DNA of 64,000 nucleotides from Symsagittifera roscoffensis (Eukaryota > Xenacoelomorpha > Acoela > Convolutidae): the NCBI RefSeq assembly GCF_963678635.1, contig NC_087065.1, positions 57,872,754-57,936,753 of the forward strand, given 5' to 3'. Shown here one piece after another: positions 22,821 through 31,458 of this stretch (its first letter is position 1; each line of letters opens with the position of its first letter). The notes under the pieces are model-generated. The model did not search any database. It was given only the letters and a program-made list of their open reading frames with translations, and was not told where the DNA came from. A program made the position numbers and the translations under genes.

Positions 22821-23055
22821 AAAAACAACAAATCCTCAAGTTATTTCAGTTATATGTGAATGTTTGCTCAATGTAGTCAATGGCAATGTATCTGTTAATA
22901 TTCCAAACATTGAAAATTTCGAAGTGGCATACAAACTTTTAATCAGCCGAAAAACAAAACTTGAACGAAAACGAGCTATTATTCTAACGAAACAAGGTTT
23001 CAACTTGATCAGACTGATACTTCACTTCTGCTACAGATACTTGCCATCAGCATAA
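22747..23055 (+). CDS. Small Polinton protein (CLLNVVNGN family), function unknown
   Basis: The 102-residue product overlaps the ATPase 3' end by 74 bp in another frame. It contains ECLLNVVNGNVSV and a basic helix (SRKTKLERKRAIILTKQG), with a short hydrophobic C-terminus. Small proteins with this pattern follow the ATPase in many animal Polintons. I know of no assigned function. Polinton 2 lost the region together with the ATPase. Confidence 0.6.
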   Translation: MNAKKLSILQHMVQLNPSQLRSFIRKTTNPQVISVICECLLNVVNGNVSVNIPNIENFEVAYKLLISRKTKLERKRAIILTKQGFNLIRLILHFCYRYLPSA

Positions 23056-23059
23056 AACA

Positions 23060-23956
23060 TGGCAGCAGAAGAGTTTGTTTTAATTCCAACATACATATAT
23101 CCGTGAGCAACTGCATGCATCACAAGTGCTATTTAACAGTTCAATTAAACACAAAAAGCCTCAGTTATCTTACTTGAACCGCATGAGACCTCTAATACCC
23201 ACGAAGCAAAACTCAGTATCGACTGAAACTCTTCCACTAACCCTTCCACCAACACCTCCCTCAACGCCTTTTGTTGACCCTGGGGAACAATCAACAGGAC
23301 TTCTTACAGAAGATGAGACTAATCAATATCAGGAAGGTGGGGAGGAAGAGGAGAAGCGGATTGTGGATGAGAAGGAGCGAAAGGATAATAAAATAAACTA
23401 TGAACGCATTCTATTATAATTGCAAATAATGGAGGATAAAAAATTCACGAGAGCTAAAAATATCCTGGAGGTTATCAAAAGCTCAACTCGAGTCTCAATA
23501 AACGCCATGGATGAAACAATTTATGTTGACAATGTACCAACCGGTCTCAAAGCAGCATCGTTTTTGTATGATATACAACAGCAAACTAAAATACTACACA
23601 ACCCTGCTTACTTATCCGCTCTCGAACTTACCGAAGAGTCTGTTATTAACAAGTATGCCAGACACGCGGTTCAGTCAAAGATTAAAGAACAGGCCCAACG
23701 AAGAACCAAAAGTCCAACCAAATCTCCGTCAACCTCGGGCAAAACAAAAACCCTCGACAGTAGTAAGCCATCATCAAGTTCAAAACAAACCAAACGACTC
23801 AAAACAAGAAAGAAAGCCACCACGGAAAGAGTCAAAGAAAGAGAGAAAGACGAAGACGACACTGAATCGTACGGTACGCCCTATAACGATTCAGATTCTT
23901 CAACGTCAGAAAAGACGGAGACGAAAAGTAAAAGATGGGAAACCTACACCAACTGA
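23060..23956 (+). pseudogene. Conserved Polinton protein with charged tail (broken)
   Basis: It begins ATG at 23,060 (MAAEEFVLIP). One frameshift near 23,100 moves it to the frame that reads IKHKKPQLSYLNRMRP and a Pro/Thr-rich and Glu-rich linker. A TAA at 23,417-23,419 interrupts that frame, which then continues with ARNKILE-like residues, YVDNVPTGLKAASFLYDIQQ and a long Ser/Lys-rich basic tail. The second half is conserved in Polinton 2 (57,958-57,617, - strand). Either this is one protein of about 295 residues with two lesions, or two genes separated at the TAA with a second start at 23,429. The globular core around PTGLKAA.FLY is characteristic of Polintons. The function is not known to me; a virion or DNA-associated role fits the basic tail. 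Confidence 0.55.
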
Positions 23957-24878
23957 GGAAAAACTTTTAAAAAAGAGTTACTTAGATAACGGTCCAGCAT
24001 TGTTCGGTAGTGTTAAAACTTTGAAGGCTACAACGGTCATACCAAGACGAAAAGTTAAACATTTTTTACATACAGAACCATCTTATACAAAATACCGAAC
24101 AGTTCGCCGCAAATTAGCTCGGCTTAAAGTGATAGTTTATGACATAAACGAAATATGGTCAATCGATTTGGCATATGTTGATAAACTAGCAAAATACAAC
24201 AAAAATATCAAATATCTTTTAGTTGCAGTAGATTGCATGTCCCGTTATCTTCGCGTGCAGCCACTGAAATCAAAGTATGCCACAACAACTGCAGAAGCGT
24301 TCAATCAAATGATAAAGACAGAGAAATCGAAAAAAGTCTGGGTAGATAAAAGCACCGAGTTCAAGGGGTCATTCAAAACTTTATGTGGGAAAAAAAGTAT
24401 CAAGACATACACAACAGAGAGTGAAAAGAAGTCCGCTTTCGCCGAGAGGAACATTTGATCACTAAAAAGTTTGATTTATAAATATTTGGAGGACAAATGG
24501 ACCTACTCTTACATCGATAAGCTTCAAGACTTTGTCAACACAATAAATTCGAGAACAAACCGCGTCATCAAATTAGCCCCCAATAAAGTGACAAAAAAGG
24601 ATGTTCCACGTCTAATTTCATTAAGAGCGGAACAATCATTGAAACTAGTTCGCCGACCAAAGCTCTACGTTGGCGATTTTGTGAGAATAGCAAAAATTGA
24701 CATCCCTTTTCGAAAAGGTTATAAACAATCCTTCACTGACGAAGTTTTTGAAATATTTGACATACCAACAAGGAACCCACCGACTTATAATCTTATCGAC
24801 GCTGATAGAGAACCAATAGAGGGTAAATTTTATGAGCCCGAACTAATCAGAGTATTGGAAAAGGAAGGGTCAAGCTAA
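23940..24878 (+). pseudogene. int: Retroviral-type (c-)integrase, one premature stop
   Basis: This is a DDE integrase of the retroviral superfamily that inserts the linear element with 6-bp target duplications. The first catalytic Asp is in IWSIDLAYV (codon 24,165), the second in VDKSTEFKG (24,345), and the Glu in SAFAERN (24,444). A C-terminal SH3-like domain follows (VGDFVRI...KGYKQSFTDEVF, FYEPEL). The in-frame TGA at 24,456-24,458, 12 bases past the catalytic Glu, is the only lesion seen in the core; the frame continues to TAA at 24,876-24,878. At the same codon Polinton 2 reads TGT, so both may derive from a CGN codon by CpG decay. The true N-terminus is unclear, because the frame is open leftward from about 23,900 but overlaps the preceding gene's tail. 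Expected function is integration in the nucleus. Confidence 0.85.
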
Positions 24879-24881
24879 ACA

Positions 24882-25754
24882 ATGTCTAGCAACTTTGGAG
24901 GTGACAAAGATTCCTTAAGTATTACATTGGTGTCATCAGCCTCAAGTAATATCTTCATTGACAACTCACTAGCGAGTTTTAAAAACCTGCTGATTGAAGA
25001 TATCGATCTGCAAGGTGAATGGAGAGTTGCATTGTCAGAAATAACGTTTCCCACTCATTTTAACAATGTAACAGATACTAAAATAGTGTACTTTAAAAAA
25101 GACAAAGTTAGAGCAAGTCTTAAAGTGGCAAAAGATAAAATATCTAGACCATATGATGGAGAGAAAATTGAAATAACAAAGGGTGAATATGGCGAAATCG
25201 AGAAATTATTCAACGAAATCAATCGGAAGGTTGATCTTGATAATTTCACTTATAGCATCGACCCCATTACCAAACATCTTTCAATTTGGATGCATTATTG
25301 GGAAGGCATTACCTTTGAGAGCCCACAAATTCCTAGTATTTTGGGTTTCAAAGGTATAAGAGATGGAACGGGCTACCATATCGGCTATAAAGAATCCAGT
25401 CATATCCATAGCACTCTCACATCGCAAAACTTTATTTCCGACTACCCTGTCGATATCTCTGCTGGAACCCAAATGATGTTTATCTACTTGGATATAATCC
25501 ATTATCAGATTGTGGGTGACACCAAAGCACCGTTGCTTAGAGTCATTGATACTAATCGACGAGTGAAAAACGGTTACGTGTGCAGCATTGAACCAAATCA
25601 TCGCAAAGTTTTTAGCAACATAGATTATAAAAAACTCCTCGTGAATAACATCCAGAGCATTGCAGTAAACCTACGAACAGAAACCGGTAGACTTGTACCA
25701 TTTGCGGGAGGAGGAGGAAGTTGTTTTGACTTTAAAATTTCAAAAGTTTTCTGA
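24882..25754 (+). CDS. Minor capsid (penton) protein, single jelly-roll
   Basis: An intact 290-residue frame starts just after the integrase stop. The pattern SITLVSSASSNIFIDNS, then LQGEWRVALSEITFPTHFNN, is the usual N-terminal signature of the Polinton minor capsid protein that forms the capsid vertices. A tail ending SCFDFKI follows. The homologue in Polinton 2 is split (56,520-56,228 and 56,159-55,941, - strand) with its middle deleted. Its position next to the core protein and major capsid gene supports the call. The jelly-roll fold is known for the family and cannot be shown from sequence alone here. Confidence 0.8.
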   Translation: MSSNFGGDKDSLSITLVSSASSNIFIDNSLASFKNLLIEDIDLQGEWRVALSEITFPTHFNNVTDTKIVYFKKDKVRASLKVAKDKISRPYDGEKIEITKGEYGEIEKLFNEINRKVDLDNFTYSIDPITKHLSIWMHYWEGITFESPQIPSILGFKGIRDGTGYHIGYKESSHIHSTLTSQNFISDYPVDISAGTQMMFIYLDIIHYQIVGDTKAPLLRVIDTNRRVKNGYVCSIEPNHRKVFSNIDYKKLLVNNIQSIAVNLRTETGRLVPFAGGGGSCFDFKISKVF

Positions 25755-25762
25755 TTAAGATT

Positions 25763-26188
25763 ATGGAGGCATACTATCATAATCAAGCGACCATGCCTCA
25801 CTTCTCAGGACATTACAGACAGCGGGGTAGTGGCTTCGGTGCTCTGGCTATGGGTATTGGACGAGTAGCACTTCCGTTAGCTCGGAAATTTATAGTACCA
25901 GCAGCAAAAGGTATTGGAAAAGAATTACTTGTTCAAGCAGCACCCGAATTAATAGACATAGCAACCAGGAAGAAAACGCCCAAACAAGCCTTGAAAAACA
26001 TAGTAAAAAACACAATCAAAAAACAAGTTGGAGCTGGACGCAGTAAGTCCCATATGAGCAGAAAACGGAAGAGAGCAACAACAACAACAACAACAAGAAA
26101 AAGAAAAACAAAAGCTCTCATTCCACAGAAACGAACCCCACTGAGAAGTCGGTCCAAGTTTTTCACCAAAGTACGAAATGATTTCTAA
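25763..26188 (+). CDS. Basic core / pVI-like minor virion protein
   Basis: The 141-residue, strongly basic protein has a His/Gln-rich start, a Gly-rich amphipathic segment (GSGFGALAMGIGRVALPLAR, residues about 22-41), a helix AAPELIDIATRKKTPKQALK, and a Lys/Arg/Thr-rich tail with a Thr-repeat. Such proteins lie between the minor and major capsid genes in Polintons and adintoviruses and resemble adenovirus pVI/pX in layout: a membrane-active or DNA-condensing minor virion component. It starts 9 bp after the penton gene and overlaps the major capsid start by 11 bp. The Polinton 2 copy is at 55,925-55,521 (- strand). Confidence 0.7.
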   Translation: MEAYYHNQATMPHFSGHYRQRGSGFGALAMGIGRVALPLARKFIVPAAKGIGKELLVQAAPELIDIATRKKTPKQALKNIVKNTIKKQVGAGRSKSHMSRKRKRATTTTTTRKRKTKALIPQKRTPLRSRSKFFTKVRNDF

Positions 26189-27494
26189 TTTATTGCCAAC
26201 TGAAGCAACTCACAGCTCATTAGATTTATTTGAAAAGCCTCCTCTACTCGTTACATTTGAAAATGCGTTCACTCAAAAAATTGGTCCATCTTATTCACCT
26301 GATGGTCCTATGCTCGAATTTGAAATTTTAGGAGATAGAAACAACTTTATAGATCTTCAATGAACTCGCTTGGAGATTGAAGCACGCGTTGTTCAAAATA
26401 ATGGTAATGTACTGCGAACTCATGCTACAGAGGCAGCACAACGAGACACCCCATATTTGGTTAACAATCCACTCTCATCTTTATTTTCCGAATGCACAAT
26501 GTCCTTGAATGGAGAAAAAAATTCAACAACCAATGCCAATTTTGCCCATAAGAGTTTCATTGAGACCGAATTTTCACATGGTAATGATGCAAAGAAAACA
26601 TGGCTTGCTTGTCAAGGTTATTATTATGAAGATAATCCATCAGGTATTGATGGTGCTAATGGGCGAGCTGAAGATGTCGCTGAACGTAAACGAATCGTAG
26701 CTGCATCAACTGAATTCCGTTTATTTGGTAAAATTGCTTGTGATTTTTTATCATGTGACAAACATCTTATCAGCGGTGTTACAATAAGACTTTCTCTGAG
26801 ACGATCTCCTAATGACTTTGTTATCATGTCTGAGCATAGAGATAATTATTACCGTGTTGAAATCACAGAGGGTAACCTATATGTGCGCAAAATGACAGTA
26901 ACCGATTTTGTGCTATCGTCGATAGAAAAAACTCTGTTGAAAACACCCGCAATATACAATTATATTGAAGTTTTACCGAGAAATTTTTTGGCCACAACTG
27001 GTGTGCAAAGCTGGCGACAAGAAGACGTTTTTGCCAAAGAGCCAGCTCGTCGAATGATTTTAGCAATGAGCTCGAATACAGCATACCTGGGAACTAACCG
27101 AAAAAACCCGTTTCATTATCAAAAATTTCAGCTGAATGAAATCATTGTTTACCGAAACGGTCTGCCCATTGCAGGAACTCCTGTGTCAACGACTGATAAC
27201 AAAAGAATATACTATAACACATTGGAAGCTCTAGACTTTGTTTTCAACAACAGTCATGGAATCAGTTTGGCTAATTATCACAATCATTATATTATGGCAT
27301 TTGATCTCACATCTACTCAGGAGGCTTCACATGACTTTATTCATCCTGAATTGACCAATTGCACCATTTCAGTAGAACTGAAGTTTGATGCACCGCTGGG
27401 GGAAAATGTAGAGTTACTTTTCATGGGAGAGCGTGCATCAACAGTTTACGTGCGTTCCGATAGAAAAATAGCTAAAAACACTCTAATGAGTTGA
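26178..27494 (+). pseudogene. Major capsid protein (double jelly-roll), one stop
   Basis: A 439-codon reading frame starts at 26,178 inside the end of the core-protein gene. It contains LEFEILGDRNNFIDL near residue 50, then RDTPYLVNNPLSSLFSECTM, LNGEKNS, IETEFSHG and TWLACQGYYYED. These are hallmarks of the Polinton major (hexon-like) capsid protein with the double jelly-roll fold. A single in-frame TGA at 26,361-26,363 interrupts it; Polinton 2 has CGT at that codon, so a CpG transition is likely. Everything else is open to the TGA at 27,492-27,494. It is the strongest evidence that this lineage encodes, or encoded, icosahedral virions. Confidence 0.85.
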
Positions 27495-27498
27495 CTCG

Positions 27499-27945
27499 GT
27501 GAAAAAAATGGACAATTTAACGATTACTGAGCTTATTCACCGATGCAAGCATTTGAAACATCGATTTTGTGGCATTTTTCCCGCTAACTTAGCATTTAAT
27601 ACAATATTGAAACGTGACAATACTTTCATGATAGTGAACGCATCAAACTCAGACCAGCCAGAAACTCATTGGTTACTGTTTGCTCAAGCTGGTGGTCAAA
27701 TCTTTTTTGCAGATCCTCTTGGACGAAGCCTACACAACTATCCACATGTATACAAAAATATGAGACGTTCTATCCATGAGGGAAACCAAATACTGATGAA
27801 TAAGCCAATCCAATCAGCTAACTCGGTCTTGTGCGGACTTTATTGTATTTATGTTGCTCATGTTATAATTTCATCTAAATTTCCTATAGGTTTCAAGGTT
27901 AATGACCATGACATGATGAGTTTTGCTAAACATATGATGTTATAA
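27499..27945 (+). CDS. pro: Adenain-like cysteine protease (capsid maturation)
   Basis: The intact 148-residue protease is of the Ulp1/adenain superfamily. Catalytic residues are visible in the usual order: His57 in ETHWLLFA, Asp72 in FADPLG, Gln105 in PIQSANS and Cys112 in SVLCGLYC. The family cleaves virion precursor proteins during maturation. It starts four bases after the major capsid gene, the last of a tight run of structural genes. The short leader MKKMD offers two possible ATGs, four codons apart. In Polinton 2 the His and Asp positions read Gln and Glu, so only this copy looks catalytically competent. Confidence 0.88.
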   Translation: MKKMDNLTITELIHRCKHLKHRFCGIFPANLAFNTILKRDNTFMIVNASNSDQPETHWLLFAQAGGQIFFADPLGRSLHNYPHVYKNMRRSIHEGNQILMNKPIQSANSVLCGLYCIYVAHVIISSKFPIGFKVNDHDMMSFAKHMML

Positions 27946-28062
27946 CTTTCTGATACTGATGCATTTCTTTACGGATTTATAATTTATTTTTAAGAAAAAA
28001 ACATGTTTTATGGTTGCTAGAACACTTGCCTCTGGCGTTATCGCAGGCTCTAAAAACCGTTT
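27946..28062. other. Boundary between right- and left-facing genes
   Basis: A short convergent spacer between the protease (+) and the accessory gene (-). It contains 'tttatttttaagaaaaaaa'. The tandem duplication starts at 28,063. Confidence 0.4.
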
Positions 28063-28697
28063 TCAGAGTTTACATTTTTTTCCATTATAAATTTAACAAA
28101 CAAAGTATTTGAATCAATCTCTAAACGACCATACCCACTCAAGATGATATCAATAATTTTAGAAAACTCGGCGGCATTATCACCATTCAAAATACCAATG
28201 AAGCGTTCAATTGTTACATTAGTGATTAAATCAGTTTGAGTTTGAATGGATCGAGTTTATGAAGCAAAGCAAACTTGTGGCAATCTTCTTCGTAAAGAAG
28301 CACCACCAATGTCAGTTGAGTTGTTAATAGAATTGTTGTAGTTGACCGCAATTTTAAGTTTTTCCATCAGGGGTCCCGATAGGTGAAGTTTACTGCAACC
28401 CAATATTAGATGCTTGAAAGATGAGAGTAGACAAGGTACAACGAAAGTGGTTGAGGTCATCTTTTTCACAACGTCGACACAATCCTTGGTTACTTCGATG
28501 AGAACATGGATTTGGGGATGGTCATTGTCGAGCAATTGGGCGCAAGACTCGTTCTGAATTGAGTGGGTTGCAAATGCAAAATTTGTGTTTAGAGGGAGTT
28601 GTGAGGCGTCGGGTTCGTTGTTCAGAATAAAAAATTTAAAATTCTTTCGAATTTTTTTTAAAAATTCAGGCGACTGCTCATACATTGCTTCAACCAT
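28063..28697 (-). pseudogene. Accessory protein X1, copy 1 (premature stop)
   Basis: It starts at ATG 28,697 (MVEAMYEQSPEF). The product contains RKNFKFFILNNEPD, STTFVVPCLLSSFKHLILG and LSGPLMEKLKIAVNYNN. A TAA at 28,257-28,259 ends the open frame after 146 codons. The same frame continues beyond it with sequence matching the homologue in Polinton 2 (about 52,960-53,578, + strand), where the codon is CAA, so the stop is a nonsense mutation. No domain is recognised. It is transcribed away from the capsid genes and followed (upstream on its strand) by X2, 44 bp apart, suggesting one transcript. Conservation in both elements supports a real accessory function. Confidence 0.6.
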
Positions 28698-28741
28698 TCT
28701 GCTGGTTAAATCAAATTTTTCAAACGTTTTTTTTTTCTGTT

Positions 28742-29263
28742 TCAGGCAACTCTACACTTTTTTTTATTCGAGTATTCATCATCCGCATCGTTTTCATCGC
28801 CACTTTCAGCACATTCTTTTTTGGGAGGGACTAATCGTTTTGACGTGTATCGTCTTTTATGATGTTTATCATTTACAGCTGAGGAGGATGAGGAGGAGGA
28901 GGAAGAAGATGAAGTCTTTTCACCAGTTTGTTTTTTAACCAATTTTTTAATCTTTGAATAATTATCTGCCAAACAATCAAAATCTCTTGTCGTTAAGGTC
29001 ACTGCTTGATAACATTTAAATACACCATCTTCATTCTTTTTATATAACTTAACTGTGATATATGTACCCATTTTGTCAAAAGTTTTCGTTCCAACCCGTA
29101 CAATGCGTTTTTCTCCCGAAGATATATCTTGAAAATCATCGTAAAAGTCTGTATCATTTTCTACCGACGAGTACATAGTGGTGGTGGTAACGGTAGTGAC
29201 TTGTTGGTTCAACTGTTTTATGATAGAATGAAATGAATAATGAATTGGATAGAAGATAAACAA
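28742..29263 (-). CDS. Accessory protein X2, copy 1, possibly PC4-like nuclear protein
   Basis: The frame has 173 codons. The more likely start may be the internal ATG at 29,176 (MYSSVENDTDF), since the first 29 residues are low in coding character. The core is RIVRVGTKTFDKMGTYITVK, LYKKNEDGVFKCYQAVTLTT, then RDFDCLADNYSKIKKLV: short strands, a 'D-G' turn and a Lt..d+..L helix start. This resembles PC4/SUB1 ssDNA-binding coactivators, but only loosely. A poly-Ser run, a basic NLS-like stretch (HHKRRYTSKRL...PPKK) and an acidic end follow. A shorter decayed homologue lies in Polinton 2 (about 52,690-52,930). Nuclear location and DNA binding are inferences. Confidence 0.55.
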   Translation of the reverse strand: MFIFYPIHYSFHSIIKQLNQQVTTVTTTTMYSSVENDTDFYDDFQDISSGEKRIVRVGTKTFDKMGTYITVKLYKKNEDGVFKCYQAVTLTTRDFDCLADNYSKIKKLVKKQTGEKTSSSSSSSSSSSAVNDKHHKRRYTSKRLVPPKKECAESGDENDADDEYSNKKKCRVA

Positions 29264-29640
29264 ATATCTGTGGATTTACTTTTATGGCGCCCCTTCAGCC
29301 TATAGCGGGAGAATTTGATTAGTTTTTGCAATTGGATTTGTATGAGATACAAGCGTGTTTATTGCATCTGTCATTTCTGTCTGGAAAGCACTTGAATGGG
29401 TCATAAATCTCAGTTAATGTTACATGTCGGCATACATGTACTCACTTTGAAGTGGAGACCTTTAAAGCCCCTCGTCCGGGGGACATAAAAAAGGCGTCAT
29501 GCACTCTATTTGAAGTAGAGATAGCATTAGCTTGCATCTGTCTGGCAATTTCCCGTTTTAGCTCATAAATCTCAACGTTTTTACCCTGGCGGCATGCATG
29601 TTATCTCTTTGAAGTGTAAAATTTTTGTCATTTTGTGCTT
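29264..29640. promoter_or_regulatory. Repeat-bearing upstream region of X2 (copy 1)
   Basis: Non-coding. Two related blocks of about 90 bp (29,365-29,455 and 29,535-29,625) share 'gcatctgtc', 'cataaatctca', 'ggcatacatgt / ggcatgcatgt' and 'ctttgaagtg'. A GC-rich hairpin 'cccctcgtccgggg' lies between them. The position upstream of the divergent accessory genes makes a promoter role plausible, but none is shown. Confidence 0.35.
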
Positions 29641-30276
29641 TCAGAGTTTACATTTTTTTTCCATTATAAATTTAACAAACAAAGTATTTGAATCAATCTC
29701 TAAACGACCATACCCACTCAAGATGATATCAATAATTTTAGAAAACTCGGCGGCATTATCACCATTCAAAATACCAATGAAGCGTTCAATTGTTACATTA
29801 GTGATTAAATCAGTTTGAGTTTGAATGGATCGAGTTTATGAAGCAAAGCAAACTTGTGGCAATCTTCTTCGTAAAGAAGCACCACCAATGTCAGTTGAGT
29901 TGTTAATAGAATTGTTGTAGTTGACCGCAATTTTAAGTTTTTCCATCAGGGGTCCCGATAGGTGAAGTTTACTGCAACCCAATATTAGATGCTTGAAAGA
30001 TGAGAGTAGACAAGGTACAACGAAAGTGGTTGAGGTCATCTTTTTCACTACGTCGACACAATCCTTGGTTACTTCGATGAGAACATGGATTTGGGGATGG
30101 TCATTGTCGAGCAATTGGGCGCAAGACTCGTTCTGAATTGAGTGGGTTGCAAATGCAAAATTTGTGTTTAGAGGGAGTTGTGAGGCGTCGGGTTCGTTGT
30201 TCAGAATAAAAAATTTAAAATTCTTTCGAGTTTTTTTTAAAAATTCAGGCGACTGCTCATACATTGCTTCAACCAT
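29641..30276 (-). pseudogene. Accessory protein X1, copy 2 (same premature stop)
   Basis: It differs from copy 1 at the protein level by one residue near position 16 (Thr for Ile). The same TAA (29,836-29,838) is present, so the stop arose before the duplication. Beyond it the frame runs on to a TGA at 29,641-29,643, right at the duplication junction, matching the C-terminus of the Polinton 2 homologue (IMEKKFKL-like end). In copy 1 this end is altered by the junction. Confidence 0.6.
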
Positions 30277-30320
30277 TCTGCTGGTTAAATCAAATTTTTC
30301 AAACGTTTTTTTTTTCTGTT

Positions 30321-30842
30321 TCAGGCAACTCTACACTTTTTTTTATTCGAGTATTCATCATCCGCATCGTTTTCATCGCCACTTTCAGCACATTCTTTTT
30401 TGGGAGGGACTAATCGTTTTGACGTGTATCGTCTTTTATGATGTTTATCATTTACAGCTGAGGAGGATGAGGAGGAGGAGGAAGAAGATGAAGTCTTTTC
30501 ACCAGTTTGTTTTTTAACCAATTTTTTAATCTTTGAATAATTATCTGCCAAACAATCAAAATCTCTTGTCGTTAAGGTCACTGCTTGATAACATTTAAAT
30601 ACACCATCTTCATTCTTTTTATATAACTTAACTGTGATATATGTACCCATTTTGTCAAAAGTTTTCGTTCCAACCCGTACAATGCGTTTTTCTCCCGAAG
30701 ATATATCTTGAAAATCATCGTAAAAGTCTGTATCATTTTCTACCGACGAGTACATAGTGGTGGTGGTAACGGTAGTGACTTGTTGGTTCAACTGTTTTAT
30801 GATAGAATGAAATGAATAATGAATTGGATAGAAGATAAACAA
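30321..30842 (-). CDS. Accessory protein X2, copy 2
   Basis: The translation is identical to copy 1 over all 173 codons, including the Ser run and basic tail. X2 has stayed open in both copies while the neighbouring X1 is broken in both. Both units carry the same upstream repeat-bearing region, so both copies could be expressed. Confidence 0.55.
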   Translation of the reverse strand: MFIFYPIHYSFHSIIKQLNQQVTTVTTTTMYSSVENDTDFYDDFQDISSGEKRIVRVGTKTFDKMGTYITVKLYKKNEDGVFKCYQAVTLTTRDFDCLADNYSKIKKLVKKQTGEKTSSSSSSSSSSSAVNDKHHKRRYTSKRLVPPKKECAESGDENDADDEYSNKKKCRVA

Positions 30843-31219
30843 ATATCTGTGGATTTACTTTTATGGCGCCCCTTCAGCCTATAGCGGGAGAATTTGATTA
30901 GTTTTTGCAATTGGATTTGTATGAGATACAAGCGTGTTTATTGCATCTGTCATTTCTGTCTGGAAAGCACTTGAATGGGTCATAAATCTCAGTTAATGTT
31001 ACATGTCGGCATACATGTACTCACTTTGAAGTGGAGACCTTTAAAGCCCCTCGTCCGGGGGACATAAAAAAGGCGTCATGCACTCTATTTGAAGTAGAGA
31101 TAGCATTAGCTTGCATCTGCCTGGCAATTTCCCGTTTTAGCTCATAAATCTCAACGTTTTTACCCTGGCGGCATGCATGTTATCTCTTTGAAGTGTAAAA
31201 TTTTTGTCATTTTGTGCTT

Positions 31220-31458
31220 AGGGTATCATAAAAAGGCGCCATGCTGTTTCTTTGAAGTATAGATTTTCAAAGCGTTCACATTTCTACTTTAATTGCAAAA
31301 GCCCTGAAAACATATTAAAATTTCACAAAACCAGATTTATGGTAATTGACTAAATCTTAGACCACCAGCAATAAAAAACTAAAAGTGGTAGGTCAAACTA
31401 AATCTACTCACTATTTTTATTCAATCTCTCAAAATCAGTCAATACAAAATTTTCAACA
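31220..31458. promoter_or_regulatory. Upstream region of accessory gene X3
   Basis: A third partial copy of the 'cat...ctttgaagt' block occurs at 31,228-31,262, followed by AT-rich DNA to the ATG at 31,459. It may be a shared regulatory stretch between the left-facing X1/X2 genes and the right-facing X3. Confidence 0.3.

Larger units (their letters stand above)
28063..29640. repeat. Tandem duplication, unit 1 (1,578 bp)
   Basis: The unit begins 'tcagagtttacatttttt' and ends 'cattttgtgctt'. It is followed directly by a second unit, 29,641-31,219, that differs by only a handful of bases and a one-base change in a T run. It contains two - strand accessory genes and their upstream region. Near-identity points to a recent event. 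Confidence 0.95.
29641..31219. repeat. Tandem duplication, unit 2 (1,579 bp)
   Basis: The second unit of the tandem pair. Differences from unit 1 are rare, e.g. 'cgaattttt' to 'cgagttttt' in X1, 'cacaacg' to 'cactacg', and 'ctgtctgg' to 'ctgcctgg'. The left breakpoint falls exactly on the stop codon of the second X1 copy. Confidence 0.95.

Noticed and set aside
23511-23900. Left extension of the integrase frame to an ATG at 23,511
   Set aside because: It overlaps the PTGLKAA protein in another frame and has low-complexity Lys/Arg content. The homology to integrase begins only near 23,940.
28585-28938. A + strand open frame (117 codons) opposite X1/X2, repeated at 30,164
   Set aside because: It is the antisense shadow of the two accessory genes, which are conserved in Polinton 2 on the other strand. 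Its own product has no conservation.
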